This document shows, piece by piece, positions 23,401-34,700 of a DNA stretch of 64,000 nucleotides. Position 1 is the stretch's first letter. Every line of letters starts with the position of its first letter. This DNA comes from Eudorina sp. 2006-703-Eu-15 (lineage: Eukaryota; Chlorophyta; Chlorophyceae; Chlamydomonadales; Volvocaceae): positions 601,616 through 665,615 of the forward strand of contig BDSI01000060.1 of the NCBI GenBank assembly GCA_003117195.1, read 5' to 3'. The notes beneath the pieces were generated by a model that was not told where the DNA came from, did not search any database, and was given only the letters and a program-made list of their open reading frames with translations. The translations under genes and the position numbers were made by a program.

Positions 23401-23892
23401 TTCCGTTTTCGGTACGCCTGACATGAACAATGTAAACACAGCAGGTATGCACACCCTGTCACTTGGATTGGAACAACTCAGCCCGATTTAGTCACATACG
23501 GTAGCCTACCAGGAATCGCGGACAGGGACAGCCTACTTCGATGGTAGGGATTAGGGGGCATGCGAAGGAGCTCGAGGCTGTGCACTCAGACGGCATGGAA
23601 TGTACTGGAAATCAAGAGCGCGCGGGCCTGTGGGGGTTACCATGTATCACTGCGCTGATACACTTCTACAGTTGTCGAATGAACCCACCTGCTGCACGGA
23701 GCCACCTTTCCAGACCCGCCCACCGCTTGATGCAGCGGCGCGCTTGCTTGTGCGGACCCGTGCATGATCCTCTCCCTCCTTGTCATTGCTTGCATCTTCC
23801 TCCTCTTCTGAATCACTGATCTCACAGTCAGTTACATCGATGCTCCGATCATCATCCTCTCTCGCATCTTCCGACGTGTCCTGTTGTTCCAT
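20445..23892 (-). CDS. Paralogue A: W-x-K domain plus coiled-coil protein, unknown function
   Basis: Not recognised as a named family. Four exons: 23892-23689, 23417-23011, 21542-21412, 21199-20445, sum 1497 nt (498 residues); the three introns are in phases 0, 2 and 1. Exon 1 starts ATG GAA CAA CAG and is very acidic (DSEEEEDASNDKEGED), then basic. Exon 2 carries the conserved domain (RLLWTKAVNHLDGMTYD, then AMRMEGYRLSDA, then a helix LLNRMSRLKREV) and ends in a Lys/Arg patch (RPTKRTRL) that could be a nuclear signal. Exon 3 is a linker. Exon 4 opens with CDMWGDDMVGTAVLFALVDP, continues as a long Ala/Glu/Arg coiled coil (about residues 275-410) and closes with QQISLYGKRVY. Closest to C. A DNA-binding or scaffolding role is inference. 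Exon 1 could start further upstream, but the ATG is shared in position with C. Confidence 0.75.
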
Positions 23893-26232
23893 TGGCGGCC
23901 CTGACGGCAAGGAAGGGTGCGGTACTTCAGCAGAATCAGGCTGGGACAGGCAATGGCGGATTGGGTACGTGTGCGCTAATACATGTGACTCGAACATGTG
24001 AGTCGGGCCCGTGATCCCCCCCTTGAATTAGTGGCTTTCCGCCTGCTCTCGCTGCCCTGTGTTGCACCAGTTGACACCTTGCTGGTGAACGTGAACGAAC
24101 TGCCAGAGGGCACATGCCCCAGGGCACTTCACATGCCACCTGGCAATGTTCGCCAACAAGGTTGGCCCCCTCGGTCGAGAAACATATCATCCTGAAACGT
24201 GTGCAGGCACCCAATACGACAGGATTCATGCAAAGGATAAGACCCTGGTCGTGCACATGCCACTGACCGATGCTTTTCATAGCTATCACAGGAAACTGAT
24301 GCCCTGGGCTGAAGACCCAGTAGGAGCTGCACGAACTCCAGTGTACGCACCCAGCCAACCCCCGGCCCGCGCCGTCGTACGCAGTCTGATGACATTTGTG
24401 CCCAAACACTAACGGCCTACCATATCGTGCAGTATCAGCTATTTGCGGACGAAGAGCCGTTTGCTTTTGTGATGAACTCTGTTTGATGGCGTTTGGTCCG
24501 CAAGCAACTCCTCCTATTACTGCAGGACCCTGCAAAGTGCATTAGCATTATTACTGTGTGTCCAAAGAATGCACAGCATTTTGGAACAAGGAAAGCCAAA
24601 TCGACCTGCATAGCACCTTCAAGTTGGCGTGCGTTTCAAAGAACCCACTAATCATACAAAGTTTTCAGCATGATATTTGGATATCTAGCTTCGATAGATA
24701 TGGCGAAACTGGAAAACAAGTTACTGCAGAGTCAATGGGGTTGGGGTGCCGTTAGTTGGCTGAGAAAATTGCATAATAGCAAGCACTAAACGTTGGTGGT
24801 GAATCTCAATTACTTTGCAAGGATGTGCCAAGCCTGCAAAGCACCGAAAGTTCCTTACCTGCCGTACAGTGGCATTCATAACACCGTAAGGGTCTACTCA
24901 TTGCACTGAATGACAACAAGCGGGTCGTTGACAATTCACATTGATGTCATACATCCGGTGTATCCATTTCTCCTTTGTCAGTATTTTGTAAGGCTGTACG
25001 TTCAATAATAAGTGGGTCCGACTTGGCGCAAGGACTGAGGGCAGTGGACACATTATCACAATTCTTCGCCGGCAATTTGCGCACGCATATTCACCAAGGC
25101 TTCACCAAGGCTTCCAAGCGACTTTGCACTAGCCTCTGTAGGGCCCGCCCCGTCGGCTTGAACCATGCCATATGCAGCAGCATCGACAATATGCCCGCTA
25201 TGAGCTTATCATCAAACCGGAACACATTCTAGTAATACGAAATGCAAACAAACGAAGGAAGGCGTGCGGATGCGCGCTACCAGAGGCAACTGGTCTGGTA
25301 TCGGAGCATCGTGTCAAAACACTCGTTTGTTACGTACCCGGTAACTTTATTCGTCGAACGGGTCAGTGGAGCCACCCTGTAAGCCACGCCTTTATTAGAC
25401 ACTCAATCACCAATCAATGCGAATGGCACTGTCATACACAACCCGAAAACCAACGAACACACTACGCCTTCGGCCACCTCGTTTCACACCGTCGTCGGGC
25501 CGACCCGGGCCGACAACTGCCAAAATTGCCAGAATGCACAACGATGATCACATCACCGTTATCACGGCTACAGCACAATCCATCTGGGTCCACACGTCAC
25601 CGGGCCGACAAACCCTCACCACAAACCACGCAACCCTACCGAACACATCCCCCGATGTAAAGCTCACTGAGAAATGCCTCAAGGCCAACGATAGAATGCC
25701 GAATTGACATGATGATGCGCGCACGCCTTAACATCAGAAACTGCGCTCTTGCATCGACAGCCATCACTCGACTGCCTCGCAGCGTCGGGGGTCGCCCTAC
25801 CAAGTCTCTTTCGAGAGACTTCCTCTCTTCGTTTTTCGTACAGGTATCCGACCCGTGTGGTAAACCGTTCGGACCCTAGCAGACAAGGGGCAATTGTGGG
25901 AGTCTGAATGGCGGCGCACCTTGCCGCCTCAACGCAGAAACCAAGCCACATGATTCGGTGGGTCTGGTGCGGTTTCCAGGAGAGGCACTCCTGGCGCACC
26001 TGGTATGTTTGCCGGTACGGCTGCACAGCCCCACCTACCCACCCACCCACCCCCACCCCACCCCCGGCGGGTGACGGAGGATGGGTGCGCAGTCCTTGTA
26101 GGGGTTGATGAGATGAGGCGCTCACGAGCTGTCTGGGGCCGTTGGACGCCCGGCCGGGACGAGCCGGGTCCATCTTGTAACGGTTACAATGACAAGTAAG
26201 GTCTGAGTAGTATTTACATGCAGGCTTGGATA
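23893..26232. other. Spacer between paralogues A and B
   Basis: 23.9-24.25 kb is homologous to the region upstream of paralogue C (35.85-36.18 kb), so it is probably shared promoter or 5' sequence. The rest shows no supported gene; it includes repeat R1 copy 3 at 25950-26188 and a run of CCCACC at about 26035-26070. Confidence 0.5.
25950..26188 (+). repeat. Dispersed repeat family R1, copy 3
   Basis: Shares GGTTTCCAGGAGAGGC, GGAGGATGGGTGCGCAGTCC and the end CCATCTTGTAACGGTTACA with the other copies; interrupted by a C-rich microsatellite. Confidence 0.7.
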
Positions 26233-29200
26233 CTAAGAGGCGGGCTCCCGTGCCGTGTATGACAACACATAGAGATTGAGCTGGTACCAAAGCGTGTCAG
26301 CGGCAGAGCTCCCCTTGCTGCCGATTCTATTCACGCGGTCCATCAGATCAAACATCCTCTGTACATGTGCCTGGTCGTACCCAGTCATGGCAGCTGCTGA
26401 GGCTGCGACCCAGGCCTCCTCCGCCGTCATTGAACTCAAGAAATCGATCGCCCAGGTACGAAGGTCCGACAGCTTGGAGACGACGGCGTCGCCTCCACGC
26501 TCCTCGATGCACTGCCGAATGGCTTGGAGTTCCTCCTGCAGACGCTTCGTTTCCGCTTGCTGTTCCTCCGCATGCACAGCAGCCGCTTGTGCATCCGTCG
26601 CTGCACGGGTGACCGCGGCCCTGCAGGCATCAACCTGCATCCACGCCTGAACATGGGCGTCACGAGCTTCGAGAATAACACTGTCGTCGGCCAGCCGTGA
26701 AGAGCCCTCCAAAGCCTGCTCGTCCAGTATGCACGTATTCAGGACCGCCTCGAGCGCCTTGTCCAGCTCAGCTTTCACAGCCGCCATGTGCTGTGGCTGC
26801 GCAGCAGCTGCAGACTCCGCCCGCTTCTGCTCAGCCCTTGACATTGCAGTCTCAGCCGCTCTAACTGCGTCCGTCACGTACACCTCCAAGAGTTGGTGGA
26901 GCCGTGGGTCCAGCAGCGCAATCTGTGCGGCATCACCCAGCGCATGCCTCTCGTACATGCCGCAGCTGCTCAGCACAGACCCTGCAGCAGAAGCACCGTA
27001 AGATTGCAGCGGCATCATCATATGATGCATGTCGAACGAATTTCCGTCGTTTATGGTTCAGGAGTCACCATTGACTGGTCAGCTATTTCGTTCCGTGTTA
27101 TGGGCGTCGAGAGACAGTGTTCCCGTTCCTCGAAATCTACCACCAATGCAGCCAGACTGCAGAATCGAAGACGGAATTGGCACCAAATGGCCGTGTTCGT
27201 CGCCGTCAAGTGCCCTAGAACGACAAACTGCAAGGCATTCCCGTATCAACGTGTATGAGTTAGCCCGGCTTGAGAACACGGTCAGTGTGCCTCACCTGTA
27301 TCAGCCATCGTGACGTCAGTGTCAAGGGTTGGGTCGACCGTAGAGGCAGCTCCTTCACCGACTGCTGCAGGCGCCGCTTGATGGAGTCTGCAATCATATG
27401 GCAATCAGCAGGTGCCCATCAGCATTTCGGATATAGTGCGGTGTGAATTAGGTGTGGCGTGAACTGCGTTGCATTGTCTGAAAAGCGGCGGGAAGGTCCA
27501 CGAGCCCGCCCGTCGCCCGCATCGCCACACTAAAACACGCAGTGGCATGCCGAAAGCCATTGCAGGTATGATCCGGACAGCTGCGTCCGTATCTGCAACA
27601 CGCGAAGGTGCATGGTTAGCGCCGGAAGTTGCAATGCCGAAACTAGGTGCTGTCCGAACACACAAAGCCGAGGCCGATTAGCCAAGGCGCTTCCAAGACG
27701 ACAGCATTAATACACAGTCAGCCCATGCTACTTGTCACGCGCTTCACACCGCAGCTCGGCTTGGGCCTTCGGTAATGTCGGAGGAATGCGCTGGGAGAGA
27801 TCCAGCTGGCCCCTAAGGTCTCGCTGATGCCCTCCCCCGGCCGCTGAGGCTTCCAGCTGGCCCCTGAGGTCTCGTCGTCGCCCGCCGCCGTCCTCTGCGG
27901 AATCCAGCTGGTCCCTGAGGTCTTGCTGATGGCCCGCCCTGTCCGCTGGAGCTTCCAGCTGGCTTCTGAGGTCTCGTCGTCGCCCGCCGCCGTCCTCTGC
28001 GGAATCCAGCTGGTACCTGAGGTCTCGCTGATGCCCTCCCCCGGCCGCTGAGGCTTCCAGCTGGCTTCTGAGGTCTCGTCGTCGCCCGCCGCCGTCCTCT
28101 GCGGAATCCAGCTGGCCCCTAAGGTCTCGCTGATGGCCCGCCCCGTCCGCTGGAGTTTCCAGCTGGCGTCTGAGGTCTCGTCGTCGCCCGCCGCCGTCCT
28201 CTGCGGGATCCACCTGGCCCCTGAGGTCTCGCTGATGGGCCCCCCCGTCCGCTGGGGCTTCCAGCTGGCCCCTGAGGTCTCGTCGTCGCCCGCCGCCGTC
28301 CTCTGCGGAATCCAGCTGGCCCCTAAGGTCTCGCTGATGGCCCGCCCCGGCCGCTGGAGCTTCCAGCTGGCCCCTGAGGTCTCGTCGTCGCCCGCCGCCA
28401 TCTGAGCCACAATCCCTGCCGTTACAAGCCTCGTCCGCCTGTGCTGCTGAGGGCGTCGAACCGTTGGCCAGTCGGCGAAGCTTGTTGAGGATGCATTGTT
28501 CATCAACGAGATGCACCGATCCACCGGCCAGCGTGATGAGCTCGTGAACGCGAGGCATCACCTTCTTGGCGAGGGCCTTAGATCCCGCGTTCGGCAGCTC
28601 CACGCCCAGCTCCTCGAGAGCTTGAAGCAGGCAATCCAGACCCGTTGGTGAGGGGCGCTTCACCCCGACGGTTTTATCCCAGTGATACTTTTGCTTCTTC
28701 CCCTTTTCTGTGCTCTCCTGAGAGGTGAGCAAGCGAGAAGACAGCGTGGGCGCAAGCTCAGCAGCGTGGAGGGAAGAAACATTGTAGTTCGGGAATGGTG
28801 GCCATAGCGAGCACAATATTTCAGGCATGGATCCAACAACTGACAAGAAGATACGAGTCTGCAACAGTGTCCGTTGGGTAGCGCGCGGTTTGCCACAGGA
28901 TGGAGCTACGCGTCGCGACGGGGCAGGTCGGCAGGCATTCAAATTAGGCGGGAGAGCGAAATGGCGTTTGATGTGGCGCCGCAGTAAGCGCACAGTTCAT
29001 GCCATCCATTTCATAGGCCCCGGCCCTTCCGCGCTCTTCCGGGTACAGCAAACAACACCCAATAATATTAGAAGCTGTGGCACACGGCATGACGGAGGTT
29101 AACCTTCGCGCACTCCTGCATGCCATTGTTACCAAGCGGTCGCGGCCAGCTCGCTCTGCCACTGTACGCACCTTCGGATTAGAAGATGAATCCACAGCAG

Positions 29201-29258
29201 GCGCCGTGTGTTGCGCATCCTTACTCTTTAAGGTGTCGCCTTCCGAGCCGTCCTCCAT
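26233..29258 (-). CDS. Paralogue B: W-x-K domain, 34-residue repeats, coiled coil
   Basis: Four exons: 29258-29172, 28717-27750, 27387-27296, 26981-26233, sum 1896 nt (631 residues), with intron phases 0, 2 and 1 as in A. Exon 1 starts ATG GAG GAC (acidic, 29 codons). Exon 2 has HWDKTVGVKRPSPTGLD, LLQALEELGVELP, and a last helix QCILNKLRRLANG, then six copies of a 34-residue unit made of two 17-residue halves (GGRRRDLRGQLEAPADG and AGHQRDLRGQLDSAEDG). Exon 3 is a Ser/Thr/Asp linker. Exon 4 begins SVLSSCGMYERHALGDAAQI, then ALLDPRL, is coiled coil for about 150 residues, and ends near WYQLNLYVLSY. Closest to D, which lacks the repeat expansion. Function unknown; the helical domain could bind DNA (inference). 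Confidence 0.75.
27792..28400 (-). repeat. 102-bp coding minisatellite, 6 copies
   Basis: In-frame tandem repeat inside exon 2 of paralogue B; each 102-bp unit holds two related 51-bp halves, giving a basic RRRDLRGQ half and a HQRDLRGQ half. Since 102 is a multiple of three, other frames also stay open across the array. Confidence 0.9.
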
Positions 29259-31750
29259 GGGCACGGTACTCGGGACCAGCGGGTCGCTTCAAGTGCGCGG
29301 CATCGAACCTTCAGGGCTGCCACCCTGTCAGCGAGGTAATCGGCATGTTCGTTGTACACGATGTATCAACGGGATGTACGACAGTGCCAATAAGAGATGG
29401 TTCCCAAACGTGCCGCTCTCGACAACGGAGCGGAGTGCTTCTGTAGTTGATCATAAACCCTTCGCGCCGTGCCAGTCGGGACTACATCATATGCCGATGG
29501 CGCTGCAACATAGGCCTGGCTGACGTGGTAGCAGTTTGCTTCCTTGGTGGCTCAACAATGGCGTCGTGCTGGGTGATTCACAAACAATTTAGAATAGACG
29601 TTTACTACTAAGCTCCCGCTGCTAAGCGGGGGCGTCGAAGTGGTCACTTCAAGTGACCACTTGAAGTTCCCACTACCAAGTGGGAACTTCGAAGCCCTCA
29701 CATTTGTGTCTCGCAGTGTCAAGGGGTGTTGGGTGGAAAAGGGGACTTGTTGTTGCACCACCCCATTTGGCAGCACGTGATTGCTGAAGCCCGTGGCTTT
29801 CACAACGTTCGTACGGAGTGTCGCATGTCACTACTAGCACTGTTATGTCCCCCGTACGTTACCGCAGAACCACAAGCCCCCCCATCTCTTCACCATACAA
29901 AGGTCTGCCCAACGCACCTTCCTGGAGTGCGCTTATTTCACGGTGGAGGTCAAATTCGTATTGTGCGTCCGCGTCAGTGGAGTTGTATGTGTCCACGATG
30001 ACAGTTGTGCAAGCGCTTTACCACGTTGTGACCAACGAGCACATTGCATCCAGCGGCGAAACCTTCATGTACAGAAGCGACCATGTTTGGGAAATGCGGC
30101 GGTATGGCAAAACGGATATACAATCCCCACATCACCAACACAACTCACTTGCTTCGGTTTCCAAACCAGCCGTTACTGCGTTTATATTGATGTTGATGAA
30201 AAGCATTGAGCAAAGATCATTCCTGACTCGCAACACTTTCAAAGCGTGCTTGCAGGCCGTCGCCCCAGGAATGTCCCAGACCAAAGTCAAAGGAATGTAA
30301 TGATGCAGAGCAACACATACAAATGACTTCCTGAAAACTATAGCTAAGCTTCACTCTTCGCTGTGTACCAAAGAAGATGCAGCGCAACGCCGCAACCTTT
30401 ACGCAAATATCAGGTGTATACAAACAGCCCAGCAAAAGCTTATACTAAATAAGGAGGTGAATAGTCTGAGAAGTAGGCATTAAGGGTGGTGGGCGTCTGG
30501 GCGTGGACGCCAAGATGAGTACATCGTATAAAAACAGTTATAAACACGCAGATGGACGTGCCTACTTCCTCTTGGGCGGCAACAGGCTCACAGCACCATG
30601 ATGGCGTGCTCACGACGTTAAGGAAAAAAAGCGTCGATGATGACGCATGTTCATGAGCGAGGCTGGACCACTCCAAGCCAGGTTAATCTTGGCTTCAGAC
30701 CGAGTGCTTTCCAAGCTCACAATAACAGAGTGCAGGGGTGCGTCGGATGCTGTCCCAGAGTACAAGGGACTGCGAAGGTGGACTCTTTCGGACTCAAGAA
30801 TCAGTGCGCTTCGGTGATACGGGAAACCGGTGTCACCAGGTACACTGAAATCTCAAGGTTTCTGCTACAGCCCTGTCCGCCATGTTCTCGACGGCCATGT
30901 GTCCGAGCCCGCCTGCAAATTTTGTTATCCATAGGGTGTTGTGCTGTGTGCGGGCACCGTACATAGGCCCGTGCCGTGACCCTCCAGCCGGGGCCGGGGA
31001 CTTGGTGCAGATGTGAAGGCTCTGGGCATGCGCACATCATAAAAGCCCTGAAACCAACTCAAAAGCATCCTACGGTCTGCAATTAAGGGTACACAAATCA
31101 TCATGCCATAAGATATACAGACATAATGAGGTTTAAGTGACCGAACGCGCACCCTATCTTATTCACCGCTATCAAACCGAACAGAATCAGTGTGCGGCCA
31201 ACGTTAAGCCCCGAACCATCGCAGGTGTCCATAGGTTCCTCCAGCAATCTTCGGAATTGTTCCGTCCATACATGAATTGATACATGATATGTGGGTGCGG
31301 AGTGTGCACTCCCATGCCGTGCAAGACATTGCAGGCGGCAAGGGACTACCTGCCGCAAACCCTGGCATTCGTTGCTGCTGCAAGGCTGAATGCCCGATGT
31401 GTATGGTACTCAACATCAATCTCCTGTACCGTGTACTCCCAATGGCTTTCGCCGCAGGAACTCCAGGTACGGCAGGTCCCCTGCAGGACCCGCGCTTGCA
31501 GGCAAAACCCCCCTTTCCTCGTTCTAAAGCTTCGAAATCAAAAAGAACACCGGCGAAATAATTGAATAAAAAACTATACAAGTCCTGCACGGCGGGCGCC
31601 TTGTCACCCGGCGTATGATTTACGGTGGGCAGGGGCCAGGCGCGACATCAGCGAGTGCCAAGCCACGTCCGCGTCCGCAACTAACGGATGGAGGCGATGG
31701 CAGCCCCCCCCCGGGGCAAACGCAATCAACCTTGAGTCTAGCACATCGAT
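29259..31750. other. Spacer between paralogues B and C
   Basis: No gene is supported; open frames on both strands lack domains. A cluster of three hairpins lies at 29615-29690. GC content is lower than in the exons. Confidence 0.5.
29615..29690. repeat. Three consecutive hairpins
   Basis: Hairpin 1: cccgct/agcggg (29615-29630, 4-base loop). Hairpin 2: 11-bp stem aagtggtcact (29638-29662, 3-base loop). Hairpin 3: 12-bp stem gaagttcccact (29663-29690, loop acca). Stems are perfect and adjacent. Confidence 0.85.
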
Positions 31751-34700
31751 TCAGGGCAAAACCTGGCGGTGGAACAAGGTTATCTGCTTGGCGAGTAGGG
31801 CCGTGGTCTTGTTGCCTTGGTGCGCTAGATCCATGAGCTTCCCCTGTCGCTCCATCAGCTGTACCATATGCTTCACTGCCGGCCGTCCTGTAGCTGCGGC
31901 CTCCGCAACAGCAGCCTCAAGCCTGTCGCGTGGCAATGACGTCACGAAGCGGACCGCCCAACCAACGAGGTCGGGTAGTTGGGACACGACATCCCCCAGC
32001 TGCGCCTCCAGCTGCCGTGAAGCCTCCTCAACCCGCTGCCGGGCTGCTTCGAGGCCGGCCTCTGCCGCCCTCTCGCTGGCCACTCGCGCGGCAGCTGCCG
32101 AAGCCTCGTCAGCCGCACGCTTCGCACCCGCCGCAGCGGCTCGCGCTTTGACCAGCTCCTCCCTCGCCGCCGCCCATTCGGAACAGGCTGCACGCGCTGC
32201 CTCATGGGCACCGAGTTCCCTGCCCGCCGCCCGCTGCTGCATGTCCGTCCAGCGTATTTCCCAAACTCTCGCATGCGCGCACTTGAGCCGCTGTGCAGCT
32301 GCCGAAACAAGATCGGACGCCTCCTTGGCCGCGGCACCCAGGCGCTCCAGCTCGCTCGCATCGGCCTCCGCATCCCCCTGGCGACGCTCCAAGGCATCCA
32401 GCAGCCGGGGGTCCATGAGCGCGACGAGCGCGGCAGCGCCCTCCATCTCCTCGTCGAACATGCCGCACTGGCGAAGTGGGTCCGCTGCGACAGATGGATC
32501 ACATACGCGTGAGGAGGGGGGCGGCTTGGCTAGCATGCCGGGCACTTAATCGCGCTTGCGGTGGGTAGCTACTTAACACAGCACATTGGGTGGACGTTTT
32601 GAAACAATAAAACGATTGGGTGTTTTTTGATGGTACGGAATATCACCATAATGCGCATGGTACAGATTTCTGCTGGAGCCCCGTGAGTTACCTTCGCCAT
32701 ATCAGCGACTGGCATGTAGGGCCCCCTCCCCCCAAGGGCTGATCAGGCTTGGCTGCGGGGGCCCTTGTGCTACATGGATAGCGCAGGTCGACAGGCCGGG
32801 ACTAGTAGGCGGCTGCGGGTGCCGCATCAGGTACGGAATGCCGGGGCAAACCAACTTGATCCCCGTGGGAAGAAGAAAGACACCACACAGCGCTTGCCGT
32901 AGGTGACCCCTGCCGCACAGGGACTGGAGACCGGGACCAGCTGGCACATGCAAAATAATCGTGCAGCTGTGCGCGTGCCGCCGGCTCCAACGGCCCAACG
33001 TACTCCCCAGGCGACCGACGTCCAAAAACCTACGGCGCCGGGGCTTTCCCATCCAAGCACTCGCAGTTAGGTGGTGCCCAAATGCGAGGCTCCCAGAGTC
33101 CCAGTCCACTCCAGGAGCCATTCAGCTATATACCCCGCGTACAGCACTTCCAGCACGGGCCCGCAATCCCCGGATGCCCTTGCAGCTTAGGTGCGGCATC
33201 CAAGTCACAGCCGCTACAAGGGCGCTAGATGCGCGCGCAGCCAATTCAGCGTGTTCTTTTGCTGCTGCGAGCGCCTCCATCCGCTCGATACAAAGGCAGT
33301 GCTACTGCCCAGGTCGTTACTCACCGGTTTGCGCCTCGGGGTCGGAGCCGCCAGCTGCGGGCTCATGCGCACCCATGCCATCGCCCGACAACTGCTGCAG
33401 CAGCGGCGAATCCATGCGCCGCCGGGGTTCACGCTGGTGGCTGCGGTTGACAGGGCGGGCACGGATTGGCCCCGCCGGGAGCCCGAGACCGGTTGCGCCG
33501 CAGCGGTGCTTCATTGGTTCAGCCGTGGTGGCTTGGTGGTTTGCAAGGTAATCTGCCAGCAGTTGCGGTGAGCAGCTTACCAAGATCCATGCATCAGTGG
33601 ACGGCAACATACATGCAGCCTTCAAGCCCTTCCGTGGGTTCGGAAAGCCCTTCGTGTCGTGCGGCGTGCGGCGCGATGTTCTGCCGGTGCCTGGGTTCGA
33701 ACGTGGTGTCTACGAATTGCCGGATGTAAAACAGGAAGGGCCCTGCGTGCGCTGTTCCGCGAAGCAGCGCAGCGCTTGTTTTGTAGCGTCGTACGTACAG
33801 GCCTTCGCAGTGCGACTTGGCATGATGCTGTACGTACGACGCTACAAAACAAGCGCTGCGCTGCTTCGCGGAACAGCGCACGCAGGGCCCTTCCTGTTTT
33901 ACATCCGGCCTGTTTTACATCCGGCAATTCATAGACACCACGTTCGAACCCAGGCACCGGCAGAACATCGCGCCGCACGCCGCACGAACACAGCCCCCCG
34001 CCGCTACCTCGCTCTTACGTACCTCGTCGGTGTCTGGCTGGGAGGTACCGGTCGCTGGACCTCTTCCTGCGGCAGGGAACCCGGCGCAGATAGCCTCGCT
34101 GACCGTCGCCTTGCTGTGGAGCGATACTTGGTTCTCGCAGCCCCAGAGCTTGGGCCCGCTCGCGGCGGCGACGAGGTTCCCCGTCCAACCCCTCCAGATG
34201 ACTTGCCTCCCTCCTCCAGCGCATCGGGGCCCGCTGGGTAAGCGGTGGGCAGGCGTTGAAGGGGAAAGATGCACAGACACGAACTTGTACCAAACGGTAA
34301 AGGGTGAAAAACGTAGAGCGCCAAGCGGTTGGGCCAGAAGCATCACGCACATGGAGTGAGGCCCGCTGTGACGCCCGTTCACGCAACTCAGGCGCTGTGC
34401 GCACTTGATCGAAATCTCCGCATTCTCCACATCTAACGCCGGTCAGGTCCGTGCATACGCTAGCAATAGTTGAAACAGCGGGGCGGGATGATCGGGACAA
34501 CGACTGACAAGGAGTGTTCAAGTCTACGGATGCGGCCACCGTCGGACCGTGCTGGGCCGGCTGGCGGCTTTGGGGCCGCGAACGGGGCGCAGGTGGGAAT
34601 GTAGTATTCCTGCGGTTTTCACAAACCCTAAAACACCTAAACCCTTCACAAAAACCGCAGGAATACACCGACACGCAACCCGGTATCGCAAAACAAAGAC

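Noticed and set aside
27718..28524. 268-codon minus-strand frame and a plus-strand frame across the paralogue B repeat
   Set aside because: Both arise because the 102-bp unit is a multiple of three, so frames free of stops in one unit stay open; only one frame continues the conserved domain.
29615..29690. Hairpins considered as rho-independent terminators
   Set aside because: The window is nuclear eukaryotic DNA, and there is no T-run after the stems.
31788..32549. Plus-strand open frame of 253 codons opposite the coiled-coil exon of paralogue C
   Set aside because: It mirrors the minus-strand exon through GC-rich codon bias; it is Ser/Ala-rich, with no conserved splice pattern, whereas the minus strand matches A, B and D.
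33680..33720. tRNA-like TGGGTTCGAAC box
   Set aside because: No acceptor stem or anticodon arm can be built around it; it is part of the foldback repeat.
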